From Aphelidium insulamus (taxonomy: Eukaryota > Aphelidiomycota > Aphelidea > Aphelidiaceae), in assembly GCA_036784855.1 (NCBI GenBank), contig JAZDSV010000012.1, positions 248,001-312,000 on the forward strand: a DNA stretch of 64,000 nt, given 5' to 3'. This document shows, one piece after another, positions 42,259-54,847 of this stretch. Numbering within the stretch: position 1 is the stretch's first letter; each line of letters opens with the position of its first letter. A program made the position numbers and the translations under genes. The notes under the pieces were generated by a model. The model searched no databases. It was not told the origin of the DNA and saw nothing but the letters and a program-made list of their open reading frames with translations.

Positions 42259-43888
42259 ATGCTCCAATATGTACATAGTATCACACCGCCACCGCGTGTA
42301 GGGCTCGGTGCAGTTTGATGCGCGTGTGGTGACAGAGTACGAGCTGTTGCCGCAGCAGGAGCTTCGTTTCGAGGTGGACTGGAATCACCGCGTCGTGGTG
42401 CAGGTGTGTGGCCCTCTCATCACTCAGTGTGTGTGCTGACATACCCCACTATGCGTCGGTCTGCAGCTGCGACAAGGTCTGGCAGAGGTGTATGGCACCG
42501 AGTTGGCGCCCAATGTCGACTACGAGTTCTTTGGCGGCACAAAGCTGGCCGTGTACACTTGGCACGGGTGCCGGGTTGCCGTCACGGGCGCGTGCAAGGT
42601 TGCATACACTGCCAGCGACACCCCAATGAGCAGCTATCTGAACGCTCACATGGCGCTGGAGGGGTTGCGTAAAGATGCACGGGAGGGTGTGCGGGAGCGC
42701 GGCCCGTCAGTTATGATCATTGGCCCGCCCGACAGTGGCAAGACTTCATTGGCACGCATACTGCTCAGCTACGCACACAAAATGGGCCACCAACCGCTCT
42801 TTGTGGACCTGGACCCGCGCGAGGTTACATCTATACATTATATAGTTATGTCAAATACCATACTGACGGCGATAAAGGGCACGATAATGATTCCGACGAC
42901 AGTGGGCATTGTGGCCATTGACCGCACCGACATCGAGGAGCCTTCAGGGTTCCCATTGACGTCATCGCCGCCTCTCCTGTACAACTACGGACACTATCTT
43001 CCATCCTCAAATGCGACAATGTACCTCAAGATCACTCAGCAATTGGCCGCCATGGCAAAACGGCGTCAAGAATGTGACGATAAAGGTGAGACTGGTGGTT
43101 GTTGCTACTCCACGATAGCGCCCCTCATTCCATAAAAAACAGTTCGCATTGGTGGATGCATCATTGACACTCACGCGTGGGCTGAGGGCGGCAATGATAT
43201 GACGCTGCTTAAGCGGCACGCTGCCGCATTCACAATAGACGCCATTCTGGTCGTGGGCCAGGAGCGGCTCTACAATGAAGTCAAAACCGTCTTCAACAAC
43301 AGCGTCGTGTCCGTTATCAAGCTGGCCAAGTCTGAGGGGGTATGTCGGCCGGCTTAGTGTCGGCACTCGTATAATGTGTGTCAGGTAGTTAGCCGTGACA
43401 AGAACTTGAGGCGACAGCTGCAAATGAAGCGAGTGCGCGAGTACTTTTACGGCACACCCAAGCTGGAATTGTCGCCCTACTCATCGAGCGTCTCTTTCTC
43501 GGACGTTGTGGTGAGGCGCATCGGTGAATGTATGTTGGTTGTTCATAACTTGCACATTCACACAATCATTAACATTTTCACAGCCACCATGGCGCCAGAC
43601 TCTGCACTGCCTATTGGAGCCGCACGCCAGTTTGATGAGACTGAGCTGCTGCACATTGAAGTCGGCGATGTGTTGCTGCACACCGTGCTCGCGGTATCAA
43701 ATGCCGATTTACCAGTGAATGCACTGCCTGCCGATGAGTCGGTGCTGCCCATCACAAACTTGGCTGGGTTTGTGTACGTGTCCGAGGTGGACGAGAGGAA
43801 ACGGCGCCTGAAAATACTGTGTCCAAATCCCGGGATGCTACCCAAACGGTATCTGTGGCTGGGAAGCTTGCGCTGGGCCGAAGTATAA
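42259..43888 (+). CDS. CLP1: CLP1 polynucleotide 5'-hydroxyl kinase / cleavage factor subunit
   Basis: Exons 42259-42270, 42314-42403, 42467-42823, 42878-43085, 43143-43339, 43385-43523 and 43584-43888 give 435 residues. Subunit of pre-mRNA cleavage factor II and of the tRNA splicing machinery in the nucleus. N-terminal beta domain (ELRFEVDWNHRVVVQ, GTELAPNVDYEF), Walker A GPPDSGKTS, FVDLDPRE, then GGCIIDTHAW, VVGQERLYNEVK, REYFYGTP and the C-terminal domain PKRYLWLGSLRWAEV. The first exon is only 12 nt (MLQY) and less certain. Intron 42824-42877 is 54 nt, a multiple of three without a stop; the homologous FVDLD...GTI spacing shows that it is spliced. Confidence 0.9.
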
Positions 43889-44029
43889 ACCCTGCAGATC
43901 TGCTCTATAAATGTACAAAGTGCATGTGTCTGTCCACTGTATTTGCTTGGCCATCTTGTGCTATCTCTACACCTCTTGTTCGTCTCACATCGGCTCTCTG
44001 TCTACAAATCTAGTGCACGATTATAACTG

Positions 44030-45771
44030 CTACTTGCACTGTGTCCAGTCCACACGGCCGCTGGGCTCAATCACTCCCAGTCGATGATACAGATTGCGCT
44101 CCGCGTATTTGTCCATCTCCCACCACGTGGCCCGCAGATCCGTCTCCACTTTATCACGTTCGGTCACAACTGATACCGCCGTGGCCGTGGGATCCTCATC
44201 TACCCACCGGCGCGTCAAGTCGGTGAATGTCGCCGCCAGATCACGGCGCCGATCCTCCACTCCGGCCTTGGCTTCGGCACGGGTATTACGCGTGGCCTCG
44301 TCGACTATTTCGTCTGCCGGCGGGGCCAGATACTGGTACTGGTACGAGTCGGTGCCGCCCATGCATGCAAGCAGATTTGATGAAGGGATGAAATTCGGCA
44401 TGTCGGCCGCTGACACGAACTGAACTTTGGCGGCCACCACTGGATCAAGCAGCGGTCGGACCATCTTCCAAATACCTGAGCAGCGGTGTCATGCTTTGTG
44501 ATGTATCAGTGAGCACAACAAGGTGTCTGTATGCGCACGAATACACGGAATAGGGTGCGCTCACTTGCCATTGAATATCATTGGAGCATTCATGATGAGC
44601 ACGACGCCCAAACTCTCGGGGTAGTAGGCTTCCAGAACAGAAATCAAGAACTTTGTCAGGCCCATGTCCTGCAGTAGAGTCAGAATATCTGATACAAAGT
44701 TTAATAACATTCCACATACAAAGTTGGACATGGAAAACTGGCCCAGGTCCATCACTACACACACCGTGCCCACCTCGGGCGAAACAAAGTAGTTCTTGGC
44801 CAGCTCCATCACATACACTGCCTGCTTCTTGTTCTCCTCCACCGGCGATGCCGACTTGTCATACAGACGCGACTGAATGACGCTGCACGGTATAAATGTT
44901 GATAGAAGTCACAACATGTCACGTCCACGCACATCACAGGCCGGTTCTGCTTGTCGGTGCGGTGGAAAAAGACCACGCCACTCGTGTTCATCCACGTGGG
45001 CAGCGCGCGCTCTCCCACCTCAAATATTCCGTGCGCCTCGTACTCCACACGCCAGCGCAAGGCCGACCACAGCATGTCCAGCGCCTTGTCAATGTTCCAT
45101 TTGCGTGCGCGCAGGAACCGCAGCAAGATCGAGTCGGGGTGGTGCTGGCTGCACATGTTCCAGAACTCGGTGGTGTACGCTGTTCCCAGTTGTACCGTCA
45201 GCGTTGACGGCGGTGCGCCCAGTGATGTCAGCGAGTCGGTGCGTGGCTGCGGGCTGACTTGCTGCTGCTGTGGTTGTTGATCTTGTTTATCAGACGGCGA
45301 GCCGCTCCCGCCCTCGCCCGCTGACGATGCACTGGACAGCGGTTCAGCACCTGCTGGTGGCGCATCGGTTGATACAGGTTCCGGAATGGCAGCATCACCA
45401 CCAGTCGCCGTAGTTGGCGAGTGAATAGCCGCAGGGGCACTGTGATGCGCGGCGTGCTTGTTCTGTCGATGACGATGACCATGATGGCCGTGGTGACCGT
45501 GGTGGTGCTTCTTGTGCGGTCGGCGCTCGTGCATCTTGGCATGCTGGCGCTTATCGTCGTCGGTCGGGTTGTCCAGGCGCTGCAGGAAGGCACGCCACAG
45601 GGCGCGCAGTGCGACACTCTCCTCAGCTGTCAGGCACTATGGATGCAGCAGATGAGAATGAGTTTGTGTGAGAGACAGCCATTCAACACCACCACCCACC
45701 CCGAGGTAGCCCGTGCTCTTCTTGGCGTCGCCGCTGCCACTCGACGCTGTCGCCGCCGTCGCTGTCGCCAT
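44030..45771 (-). CDS. Sec14-like (CRAL-TRIO) lipid-transfer protein with His-rich N-terminus
   Basis: Five exons, complement of 44030-44475, 44569-44668, 44720-44872, 44923-45636 and 45700-45771, give 494 residues. Sec14 domains exchange phosphatidylinositol and phosphatidylcholine between membranes. An Ala/Ser start leads into GYLGCLTAEESVALRALWRA, then a His-rich stretch (HHHGHHGHHGHRHR), a disordered Ser/Pro/Gln part, the CRAL-TRIO-N helix SILLRFLRARKWNIDKALDM, and the lipid-binding domain: RPVMCVD, VVMDLGQFSMSN, YYPESLGVVLIMNAPMIFNG, VRPLLDPVVAAKVQFV. The intron 44476-44568 has a GC donor (GCAAGT). The final ~110 residues are helical and highly charged. The His-rich stretch could bind metal. 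Confidence 0.88.
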
Positions 45772-46333
45772 TTTTCTTGCTTCCTCGAATACGAAAGATA
45801 GGTTGACAAACCCTGACAAACGGTCGCCGTTATTCTTCTTCTTCTTCCTTTTCCTTTAGCCCTGCATTCTATGTACATGTGTGGCTGAAATTCCTGCAGC
45901 GCAAATTTGTCTTCCAATACACATATTTGCATGCTGTATATGTGCATTGTGGCCTGCTACTGTCAGTTAGAGTAAACACCGTGGTGCAAAGCTTAATAGC
46001 TTGAGATATCAGTATGACAATAATATTTGCCATTGCGATGTCTGTAATGTTAGCCGAAAAGAGGATATTACATACTTCATATGTATGATCTCACTATACT
46101 AGCATGTGTGCATTCAGCCTGGTAGTTGGCACTCGATGGTTGCCATGCACGACCAGTGACGCGTCGTCATATCATGCGTCCGAAAATACATTCCGCTCTT
46201 CAGCTCCTCTCCAAAACTTCTACACGCCACACACCCTCATCACCTCTGTCTGCACTCGCTCTCATCTCTCTCACCACTCACTCACCCACTGATACTTATA
46301 CTTGCCCCCATTCAACCTCCATTGACGATTGTT
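45772..46333. other. intergenic spacer
   Basis: 560 bases between the divergently transcribed Sec14-like and ArfGAP genes. It is AT-rich with a polypyrimidine tract near 45835-45860 and a CT-rich stretch at 46200-46320 just before the ArfGAP start, probably the promoter and 5' UTR. No gene or structured element is seen. Confidence 0.7.
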
Positions 46334-48399
46334 ATGACATCCACTGCGAATCTCGGCGCATCTCCCGCCGACAATCAGTCGATGCAAAACACGATCTCGG
46401 TCAGCCGGCGCTCACTGCACGCGCTCAACAACACCATCAAAGCGTTTGTGCAGCAGACAAAAGTCCGTGTGAAAACCCTCGCTGACCACGGGTACGTGAG
46501 CACTGCAGTGGTACTATACTGTCTCTGCTACTCTGTGTGCCAGTGTTAAAAACCTGGTCACCATCGGCTACTTGGCGATGCGCCTCCAGAACAGTCGCCG
46601 CAACGTACTGATGGGTGCGACGATTAGATTATATATCTCCACTGTTATATGCACATGTACTGATGAGTGCTAGATTACGCGCTCGACAAGGCTGGCAAGA
46701 GTTTGGCCACACTTTCGACGCGTCTCCAAGACACTGTACGAACCCGCAATGATGCATCCAGATAAACTTCACTAATTAATCTAGATTACTTCATCCACCA
46801 GCACATCCGTCACAGAGCAACTGCACGTGCCACAGAGTAGCGCCAGTGTTGATGACACCACACTGGTGAAAGAGCAAGCTGCCGCGTTCAAAGCTGCCGC
46901 CGAAGCTCTGATTGCCGCCGACTTCTGTGCCTCGTCTGGCGACAAGAAGGCCGATGAAGTCAATCAGCAGAAAAATGCCGAACTGGACACCATGACGGCC
47001 ATGGAGATTGTACGTTACTCACACTCACTCAAATCTCGTATTTACTCATTACTCAGGTTCTCGATGACAGGTATGATATGGTACAAGTTCTGCATAGTGT
47101 GCTAATTGCCACACAACAGGACTTCACAATACAAGCTCTACCGCGAGGGATATGAACTCTTCAAGAGCATGGAGCCGCTTATGCAGCAATTGTCGGACAA
47201 ATTGGCCGAGACCCGTGCCATGTATGTCGAATCGGCTTCTGAATCGGCCCATTCGGAGATATTGTGTCAGGACAGCAGCGATATTTCTACTAGCGCCATT
47301 TCCGCAACCACTGGAGAGGCTACAAGTATCAAGGATACTCCGTTAAAATCCGATGTTTCCACTACCACCATCTCCACAGCCACAGAAGAGGATGCAACCA
47401 TCAACGAAGCTCCCTTAAAATCAGGCTTTCTGATGAAGCGCGGTCACGGCAACTTGATTCAGACATGGGGCCGTCGCTTGTTTACCCTTCGAGATGATTA
47501 CTTGGTTTACACCGATGGAACGAACCAGTCGGCAACTATTGCGGCCAACCTGCGCCTCTGTTCTGTCAAGCCAGCGTACAACACTGGCAGACGCCGATTC
47601 TGTTTTGAAGTCACCACACCAACAAAGTACGTTTCTCTCATGGTTTGCACATTTCGAGTAGTAATATACTTAATATATCCAGGTCCTTCATGCTACAAGC
47701 GAAGAGCGAGGCAGAACAGTTGGAGTGGACAGTGGCAATTCGAGCTGGCATTGCACGTGCTTTAGACTCGGACTCTCTGGTCGAAGATCTGGTCTGCGGA
47801 GTGTCTGTGTCCAAAGAGAAAATGCCGGCATCTTCAACGGGAATTGCCACAATTGCCCTCAAAGAGACTACGATCAAACGCGATGCTCTTGTGAACCAGA
47901 TTTGTGCAATTCCCGGCAATGAACAATGCGCCGATTGCGGTGCTAGCAGTACGTAGCCACCTGTAATTAATATATTAGCATCAAGTCAGTGCGTGTTAAC
48001 AAACGCATAGATCCTGAATGGTCGAGCATCAATCTGGGAGTCACTCTATGCATTGAATGCTCTGGTATCCATCGAAGCTTTGGCGTGCATGTCTCCAAAG
48101 TCCGTTCCATCAAACTGGACAAGTGGGATCCGGAAACAGTTCAGCAAATGTTGGTGCTGGGAAACACGATTGTCAATGCGCGCTACGAAGCGACACTGGA
48201 TAAGGAGGTGCGTGCAGCCATTGCGCCCACGGCTTCATCTGGCCGGTATGTTGTTGCTACTTCAGTGTTCCTCGACTGGCTGACAGTAAATAGCGCTGCC
48301 AAAGAACTGTGGATCTCCGCAAAATATGTGGAAAAGCAATACGTGGCAACTGCAAACGAGCATGATACTGCCAGCATTATCACTATCTCTTCCAAGTAG
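46334..48399 (+). CDS. BAR-PH-ArfGAP protein, ACAP/AGE-like
   Basis: Eight exons 46334-46491, 46544-46614, 46674-46735, 46785-47009, 47057-47070, 47120-47626, 47683-47948 and 48011-48399 give 563 residues. GTPase-activating protein for Arf in vesicle budding. The N-terminal helical part (RRSLHALNNTIKAFVQQTKV ... QYKLYREGYELFKSM) fits a short BAR domain. PH domain: PLKSGFLMKRGHGNLIQTWG, RRLFTLRDDYLVY, then EQLEWTVAIRAGIARA. ArfGAP zinc finger: CADCGASNPEWSSINLGVTL with CIECSGIHRSFGVHVSKVRS, containing the arginine finger. The fifth exon has only 14 nt. The protein stops soon after the ArfGAP domain; no C-terminal ankyrin repeats, unlike animal ACAPs. A possible intron at about 48244-48284 does not fit the frame. 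Confidence 0.88.
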
Positions 48400-48601
48400 A
48401 GATGATGGTGAGACGAAGGTCTTGATGAACAAGTTGGATATTTCGCATAAATCTAGAATAGTAGAAGAAGTTAATTTAGTTCTCAAATGGCCTACCAGAA
48501 AACTGCAACTGAAAACTATATATACCACGTTCAACTTGTGGCGATTTTCACTTAATTAGGAGTTTCCAATTAGTTAGCGCGTCCCACGATCGATATCAAC
48601 G

Positions 48602-51281
48602 ATGCCAGCGCCGCAACTGCAATCTCTGACACTCGGCCTCACAGAGGACCTGTACAGCGAGCAGCGATATCGCAGCGGACAGCCACGTGATGACACAGTG
48701 CCGCATGCACCATGCCGGCCCACCAAACACCTGCTGACCGCTACACAGCTGCGTCAATGCATTGCCAACGCACTGCGCTATCACCCGCCCGCGCATCACA
48801 AGCTCCTGGCCGCCGAGTTCATGCAGGAGATGCGTGACTATGGTCATATATACATGTATCGCTTCAGACCGACCGAGTATGTGTGGTGATACATGTACTG
48901 TGCATATCAGATTTGGATCATATTCACATCAGCTACGAGATGCGCGCATACTCTATCAATGACTATCCCGCGCGCAGCCGGCACGCTGCCGCCATCATGC
49001 TGATGATAATGAACAACTTGGATGCCAAGGTGAGTGCCAGTTTATATATTGTATTGGTTGTTGGTATGCTCACCTTGTTGTTCTGCAGGTGGCACAGGTG
49101 ACGTGACGTGATTTTCTTACTTATGCCAACCGCATGCCGCTCACTGTGAATGTACAACAGTATCCCCACGAGCTAATAACCTATGGCGGTAATGGTAGTG
49201 TGTTCCAGAACTGGGCGCAGTACCGGCTGGTCATGCGTTATCTGTCGCAGATGACGGACGAACAAACACTAGTCATGTACTCTGGCCATCCGCTTGGGTA
49301 TGCAGGATGTCTTCAGATTGTTTTGGTACACTGACACTGCTGGCATAAACAGCTTGTTTCCCAGCCACGTGGAATCCCCACGTGTTATCGTCACCAATGG
49401 GATGGTGGTGCCGAATTATAGTTCCCGCGACGATTATGAACTCTTTTACGCCCAAGGAAACTCGCAGTACGGCCAGATGACGGCTGGTTCATACTGCTGT
49501 ACGTTGAATTCTGACTTAATATCGCTTTCTTACATGCAATTTTTTTTAGATATTGGACCGCAAGGAATTGTTCACGGGACAACCATCACGCTAATGAACG
49601 CCGCACGTTATTATCTGGGAGCAAGCGATGCGAATGGCATGCGCGGCAAAGTGTTTGTCACGGCTGGATTAGGTGGCATGTCGGGTGCCCAACCGAAAGC
49701 CGGAGTGATTGCCGGGATGATTGCCGTGGTGGCCGAGGTTGACGGTGCGAATATTTGTGGCCACATTTTCTAGTGTAACGTACTCAGAAAACGCGCTCAA
49801 CAAACGCTTCGAGCAGGGCTGGATTCAGCATCGCGAGACCGATCTGGAGAGTGTCATAAAGTTGATTAAAGAAGCGCGGTCTGCGCGATCTGCTACCAGC
49901 ATCGGCTGGCTGGTCAGTGATTAGCTGAGTGTCCATTCCATGTACTTCATTCACGCTGGCAGGGAAATGTGGTTCATCTACTTGAACGTCTGTCCGAAGA
50001 GCCAGAAAATCTGGTCGACCTGGCCTCGGACCAGACATCGCTCCACAACCCGTTTCAGGGTGGCTACTATCCCGCGACTTTATCCTTCAAGGAGTCGCGT
50101 GAGACGATGGCGGCTGACCCTGTCAAGTTCCGGTTCGTATGAACAACATCGTATTCAGATTATATAACGACTCTTCAGAGAGCACGTTCAAGCAAGCCTG
50201 CGACGCCATGTGGACGCCGTGAACAGTCTGTGTTCTCGTGGAACCAAGTTTTGGGATTACGGCAATGCGTTCCTTTTGGAGTCTTCACGGGCCGGGGCCG
50301 ACATCTGGAAAGACGAAGTGCGTCGCAGTATGTGATTAATTCATGCAACAGGCTCACCGTCAGAACAAAACCGAGTTCAAGTACTCGTCCTATTTCCAGT
50401 CGTTCATGGGCGATATATTTTCACTCGGATTCGGCCCGTTCCGATGGGTGTGCACGTCGGGAAAGCATTCAGATTTAGTGCAGACGGACCAGCTGGCCGC
50501 CTCTGTGCTGGATGAGTTGATGGCGGCAAATCAACTGGACGTTCGCGTTTGTAATCAATACCGCGACAACAGAGACTGGATCGGAGCTGTCGAGGAGCAC
50601 AAACTTGTTGTGGGCAGCCAGGCGCGCATTCTCTACTCCAATTCCGAGGTATACGTTTTATAGTCATGAGCCCAAGTATTCTCACGCAATGTATCAGGGT
50701 CGAGTAAAGATTGCTCTGGCGTTCAATGAGGCGATTGCCGCCGGAAAAATGGGCCCGGTGATGCTCAGCCGCGATCATCACGATGTGTCGGGCACCGATT
50801 CTCCCTACCGCGAGACGTCCAACATCACTGATGGTTCCATGTTCTGTGCCGGTATGTAGTACAGTATCTGGTATTGCAATGAGTGTTGCTCAGCTGATCA
50901 TCTAATACTTCTAGACATGGCAGTACAGAACTTTGTGGGCGATGCATTCCGCGGGGCTACTAGTGTCAGTCTGCACAATGGTGGCGGTACTGGATGGGGA
51001 GAGGCAATGAATGGCGGCTTCTTGCTGCTGCTCGACGGTACTCCGGAAGCTGCTAGCCGCGCCCGTGACATGCTCTTCTGGGATGTCAACAATGGGGCAA
51101 GTTGTCTGCCCCTGTGATGGTTCTCACAATCGCGCTCACAGTTCAGGTCGCGCGACGCTCGTGGTCCGGCAATGCCAATGCCGAGTACCAAATCCAGGAG
51201 GCCATGCGCCAAGAGCCGCGACTCACTGTCACTCTACCACACAAGGCCGATCCCAAACTGCTGGCCGATCTGCCACTGTGA
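48602..51281 (+). CDS. UROC1: urocanate hydratase (urocanase)
   Basis: Thirteen exons (48602-48876, 48933-49029, 49089-49097, 49161-49297, 49353-49498, 49550-49744, 49788-49912, 49963-50132, 50179-50317, 50352-50648, 50698-50851, 50915-51096 and 51147-51281) give 686 residues, close to the human enzyme. NAD-dependent second step of histidine breakdown. Family sequence is seen along the whole length: ALRYHPPAHHKLLAAEF, MYRFRP, TYGGNGSVFQNWAQY, MYSGHPLG, NAARYYLGA, GLGGMSGAQPKAG (NAD site), DQTSLHNPF, GDIFSLGFGPFRWV, SRDHHDVSGTDSPYRETSN. The third exon is 9 nt (VAQ), matching the conserved AVAQFPQELVTYGG. The last intron has a GC donor (51097). Uses 12 introns, the densest of the window. Confidence 0.95.
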
Positions 51282-51341
51282 CGCAGGTCATATTATTCAA
51301 ATATAATCAATGCGACAACGCGATTTAATTTCTAATGCGCC

Positions 51342-52831
51342 TCACTGCCGCACGCGGCCAATGTCATTCGGGTTCAGCGTGATCATTGAAGGCTGCAATT
51401 TGTCCAGCAGTTGCTTCACTTCCATTTCCTGCCGCTGCTTCTTTGTCTGGAACGGGTTGGCCTCCAGCGCGTCGTAGTTGGCCTCGCCAGCACCGGGTAC
51501 CAGAATGCTACCCACGCCGCCCGTGTGCCCATATCCAAGCACATCATCGAACGGGCAGAACCTCACGTCGCCCACGGTATTGCCGGGCACCAAGTGGGTG
51601 AGGTAGGGTGATTTCTGCTTGGTGCGGAACGCGTCTTTCCACACCGACACCCGCGGCCCGAATGACACTGCTAGCAAGTCTTTCTGACTGGTGGCTAGAG
51701 CCGTGGCGGGTGTGGGCGTGTAGTATGAGTGAACTTCGCGATACGTCCGCACGTCCCACACCTTCATCTGGCCGTCCAGACCGGCCGTGGTCATGTAGGT
51801 GCCGCTCTGGTTGACGGTGACGGCGCTCACGGGTCCCTTGTGGCAGAGCATCTTCACCAGCGGTGCATTCATGTTGGGACTCCACAGCGTGACGGTGCCA
51901 TTGGTGTGGCCCAGGTGTATGACGGCATTGTACGGGTTCTGCGTCATGGTATCGCAGCGACCCAGCCGTGACCGATGCTCTGCGACTAGAGCGCCCGTGG
52001 ACGTGTCGTGATACCGCAAGTAGCCGGCATTGCCCTGCACGCGCACCGTCAGCACAAGCAATAACAAGACAGAGAGATATAGTACGAACCACGGTGGCCA
52101 GGAGAAAGTGGTACGGCAAAAACTCCATCTTGTTCACCTCGATGTGGTTGGTGAGCGAGTGGATCTCCATGCCGGTGTGGTCGTAGATGTAGACATACTT
52201 TTTCTGCGCCACCGCAAACATCATTTCGTTGTGCAGCCATTGGACGTCGCGTACGGTCTCGCGCAGGTGCAGCTCGCAGCCCAGCTTGCCGCTCTGCCAG
52301 TCAAACGTGGCCACGTGTCCGCTCCGGCCGCCGATCAGCAAGTGCCGGCCGTTGCGCGTGTAGTCCACGCGATACGGCCCAAATGTGTCCAGCGTCAGGT
52401 CAAACACCTGCAGTTGGACACGTTAATGCCAGGGTCAATTTGTGTACGCGCCCGTCAATGTACCTTGTTGGAGGCGGCCACGTCAACGCTGGCAGCAATT
52501 GCCGGTTGGGTAAACTTGTACGTGCGCTCCATGCCCTCGGCCTCCAAGTATCCCTGGTCGGCCGGGAGCAGGAACTCTGCCTGGGCGGCCAGTAGTTCAG
52601 CGGCGCGCATGTTCTTTTCAGCCGTGCGCATGGATCCCTTGAGCTTCTTGTCGGCGATGGTCTGGCGGCGTGGCATTACGTTACAATAACGTAAATATAT
52701 TCAGGCAGCTATATACACACCTTCATGGTTGTGGGCACACCGCGTTGATACTTTGCGCGCGCGGTGGCCCGCACAGACGCGGGCACGGCGGGCAATTGCG
52801 GCTTCTTGGCGCCGCCCTTTTGCTTGGCCAT
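51342..52831 (-). CDS. UTP7: U3 snoRNP protein UTP7/WDR46, WD repeat
   Basis: Exons complement of 51342-52034, 52090-52407, 52464-52661 and 52721-52831 give 439 residues. Component of the small-subunit processome, active in nucleolar 18S rRNA maturation. WD-type blades: [103 protein letters not shown]. The C-terminal BING4CT part is seen as [20 protein letters not shown] and [19 protein letters not shown]. The start [10 protein letters not shown] is basic, as expected for a nucleolar protein. All introns are phase 0. Confidence 0.94.
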
Positions 52832-53366
52832 GTCGCGTTTTCTTTGTGATCGTAGTAATCACAGTATTCTGAACATTGCTGTCATACATAACAGTTCTAC
52901 AACATGCACATTGCTCGTGTATAGGTGCAGTGGTGCTTTCCGTGAGTGTCATTTGTGCCGACAATTCTTATATATCACCGGATGCTGCTTCGTCAATGCC
53001 TCATCTACCTTCTTGACATCTACAGCAATGACATTCTGTGGAGATCGTGTGCAAAACAATACCGCAGTTACTCGCCATTATACAAAGCAACCAACGTTGT
53101 TATGATTATCGCTAGTGCACAGTTTTGTGACGACATCGTATGCGAATATACATTGCAATCACCACTTTGTTAAATCCATACTATGCGGGCAAATCGACTA
53201 CGTATAATGTCGAACGACATCATACACTTGCGTCCACTGCAAAAAAGTACGATCTCGGTAAGCAATGAAGCACATTGTAGTATAATACTATGCTGAGTTA
53301 AATTGTATTGCATGACAGCGTTTCATTATATGTATTTATGCATTTATCGGGTGTGTATGATATTCC
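52832..53366. other. intergenic spacer
   Basis: About 535 AT-richer bases between UTP7 and the 2OG oxygenase, both on the minus strand, so it holds the oxygenase 3' UTR and the UTP7 promoter. No gene, repeat or structured RNA stands out. Confidence 0.7.
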
Positions 53367-54753
53367 CTATTTTTTCATTAGCTGCAGACTCTTGAGCTCC
53401 ATCTGCACATGGTCACCGGCCAGAATGGCGGGATATTTGTCTGTGCATTCCGGATGCATTGCCACAAACTTTGGCAGTGGCGTCAGTGTCTGGTCGGACT
53501 GAACGTGGAAGAAGAGTGTGGAACCGACACGCCACAATGGCCGACCTGCGGATCTTGCGCGCTCTCGTGCCGCCAGTGTCTCTTCATTGACCACCACTTC
53601 GTGGTATCCAGCCATTACGTAGCCGCCTACAAATATAGATTACATTGGAGCATCTATATCAAATCATGTCGCACTAGCCTGTCAGGTATTCCATCTGCTT
53701 GCCGGCCTGTACTAGAAGGCAACCATCAGGTACACGCACGGGCACCCGTTGTCCACTGCGAGTCCACACACTCAGCGCAGGGTAGCGCGACTTGCCGTGA
53801 ATAGTAAGAAAGTTTCTACAGTGTTAGATAATGTGCGCATCCATCTGTAGACATACAAGTCGTAGTGGAACCCAGCAAATATCGTCCCCAGCTCTCCGTG
53901 GGTTCCCAGATCGCTGCGCACGATGAGCGTTCAACTCGAATGATACGTTGACTTTAATGAGACACACCTCCCCGTGGGCGCCAGTAGGTGTGGCCCTTGC
54001 TGTGTCATTTCGGCAAAGGTGTCTTGCTCCAAGCCGAATCCCACAGCCGCCATCCGGGACACATCTAGCACGGCGCGACGCAGATTGTTTCCCCAGTCGT
54101 CCATCACTTGCGACCACTGCGGGAATGCTGCCGAGAGCGGGTGGTCACCACCAAGATGTCAGATATAGTGTGTCAGTAACGACGCACCTCGCGGAATGAC
54201 CGGCTGGGCATTCAACTCGCGGAACTTTGTGTCGACGGGGCGATTGCCTACCCAAACACATAGTGTCAATGCCCTGTCCATACACACATATGCACATAAG
54301 TAATACCGATGCGCCAAAAGTAGCGCCACTTGGCATCCGGTCCCGTGGGCAGGTGCGGCTTCTCTGACTCGGCCAGGCCGGTAATGAACTCCAGGCACCC
54401 GGGGTCGAAGCTGCACTTTGGCGTCTCGGTGCTGTCTGGCGTGCATCCCACCTGGAACGCCAGCTCGGGTCGCGCGTCCTCCATCTTGTCGGGCAGCGGC
54501 TGCGCAAAGTACTGCTCCATCATGTCGAGGAAGGTGTCGTTGTGGTGCTCGGTGACGCGGTCGTCGCGAATGACCAGCGCGCCGTACTCGTGCAGCGCTT
54601 GCGCCACCTAGACCATGGGTGTCATGCGGTGTACTGTATCTAGGGGATGCTTGCACACCGTACCTGCTGGCATGCCTGGATGGCAGACGCGGACGTGGGG
54701 TCTGCCAGAAAGTCCCGCAGCTCCACCAGCGGGATCTGCAGCCGTTGTACCAT
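53367..54753 (-). CDS. 2-oxoglutarate/Fe(II)-dependent oxygenase (isopenicillin N synthase-like fold)
   Basis: Seven exons, complement of 53367-53626, 53679-53815, 53857-53913, 53968-54127, 54188-54247, 54307-54607 and 54664-54753, give 354 residues. The DIOX_N part is VEYG-like (VAQALHEYGALVIRDDRV, FLDMMEQYFAQPLPDKMED). The catalytic centre shows GFHYDLNFLTIHGK with the HxD iron ligands and AGYHEVV with the distal His; the 2OG-binding Arg is probably in ARERARSAGRPLWRVGSTLF. Substrate unknown; fungal homologues are described as Clavaminate- or IPNS-like proteins of unknown role. The intron 53627-53678 starts with GCTAGT, a GC donor, the only one without GCAAGT besides the coiled-coil gene. 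The start is 94 bases from the NPRL3 start on the other strand. Confidence 0.85.
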
Positions 54754-54847
54754 CTGGGCAACGTAGGTGTGCGGTGGAGAAGAGGCGGTGTGGGAGGCGG
54801 TGTAAGAGGGTGTCTGTGAGAGCGTACTGCGCCACACACTTCTAGGC

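Noticed and set aside
52764-53173. Plus-strand frames in the UTP7-oxygenase spacer
   Set aside because: No start context, no motif and composition like non-coding DNA.
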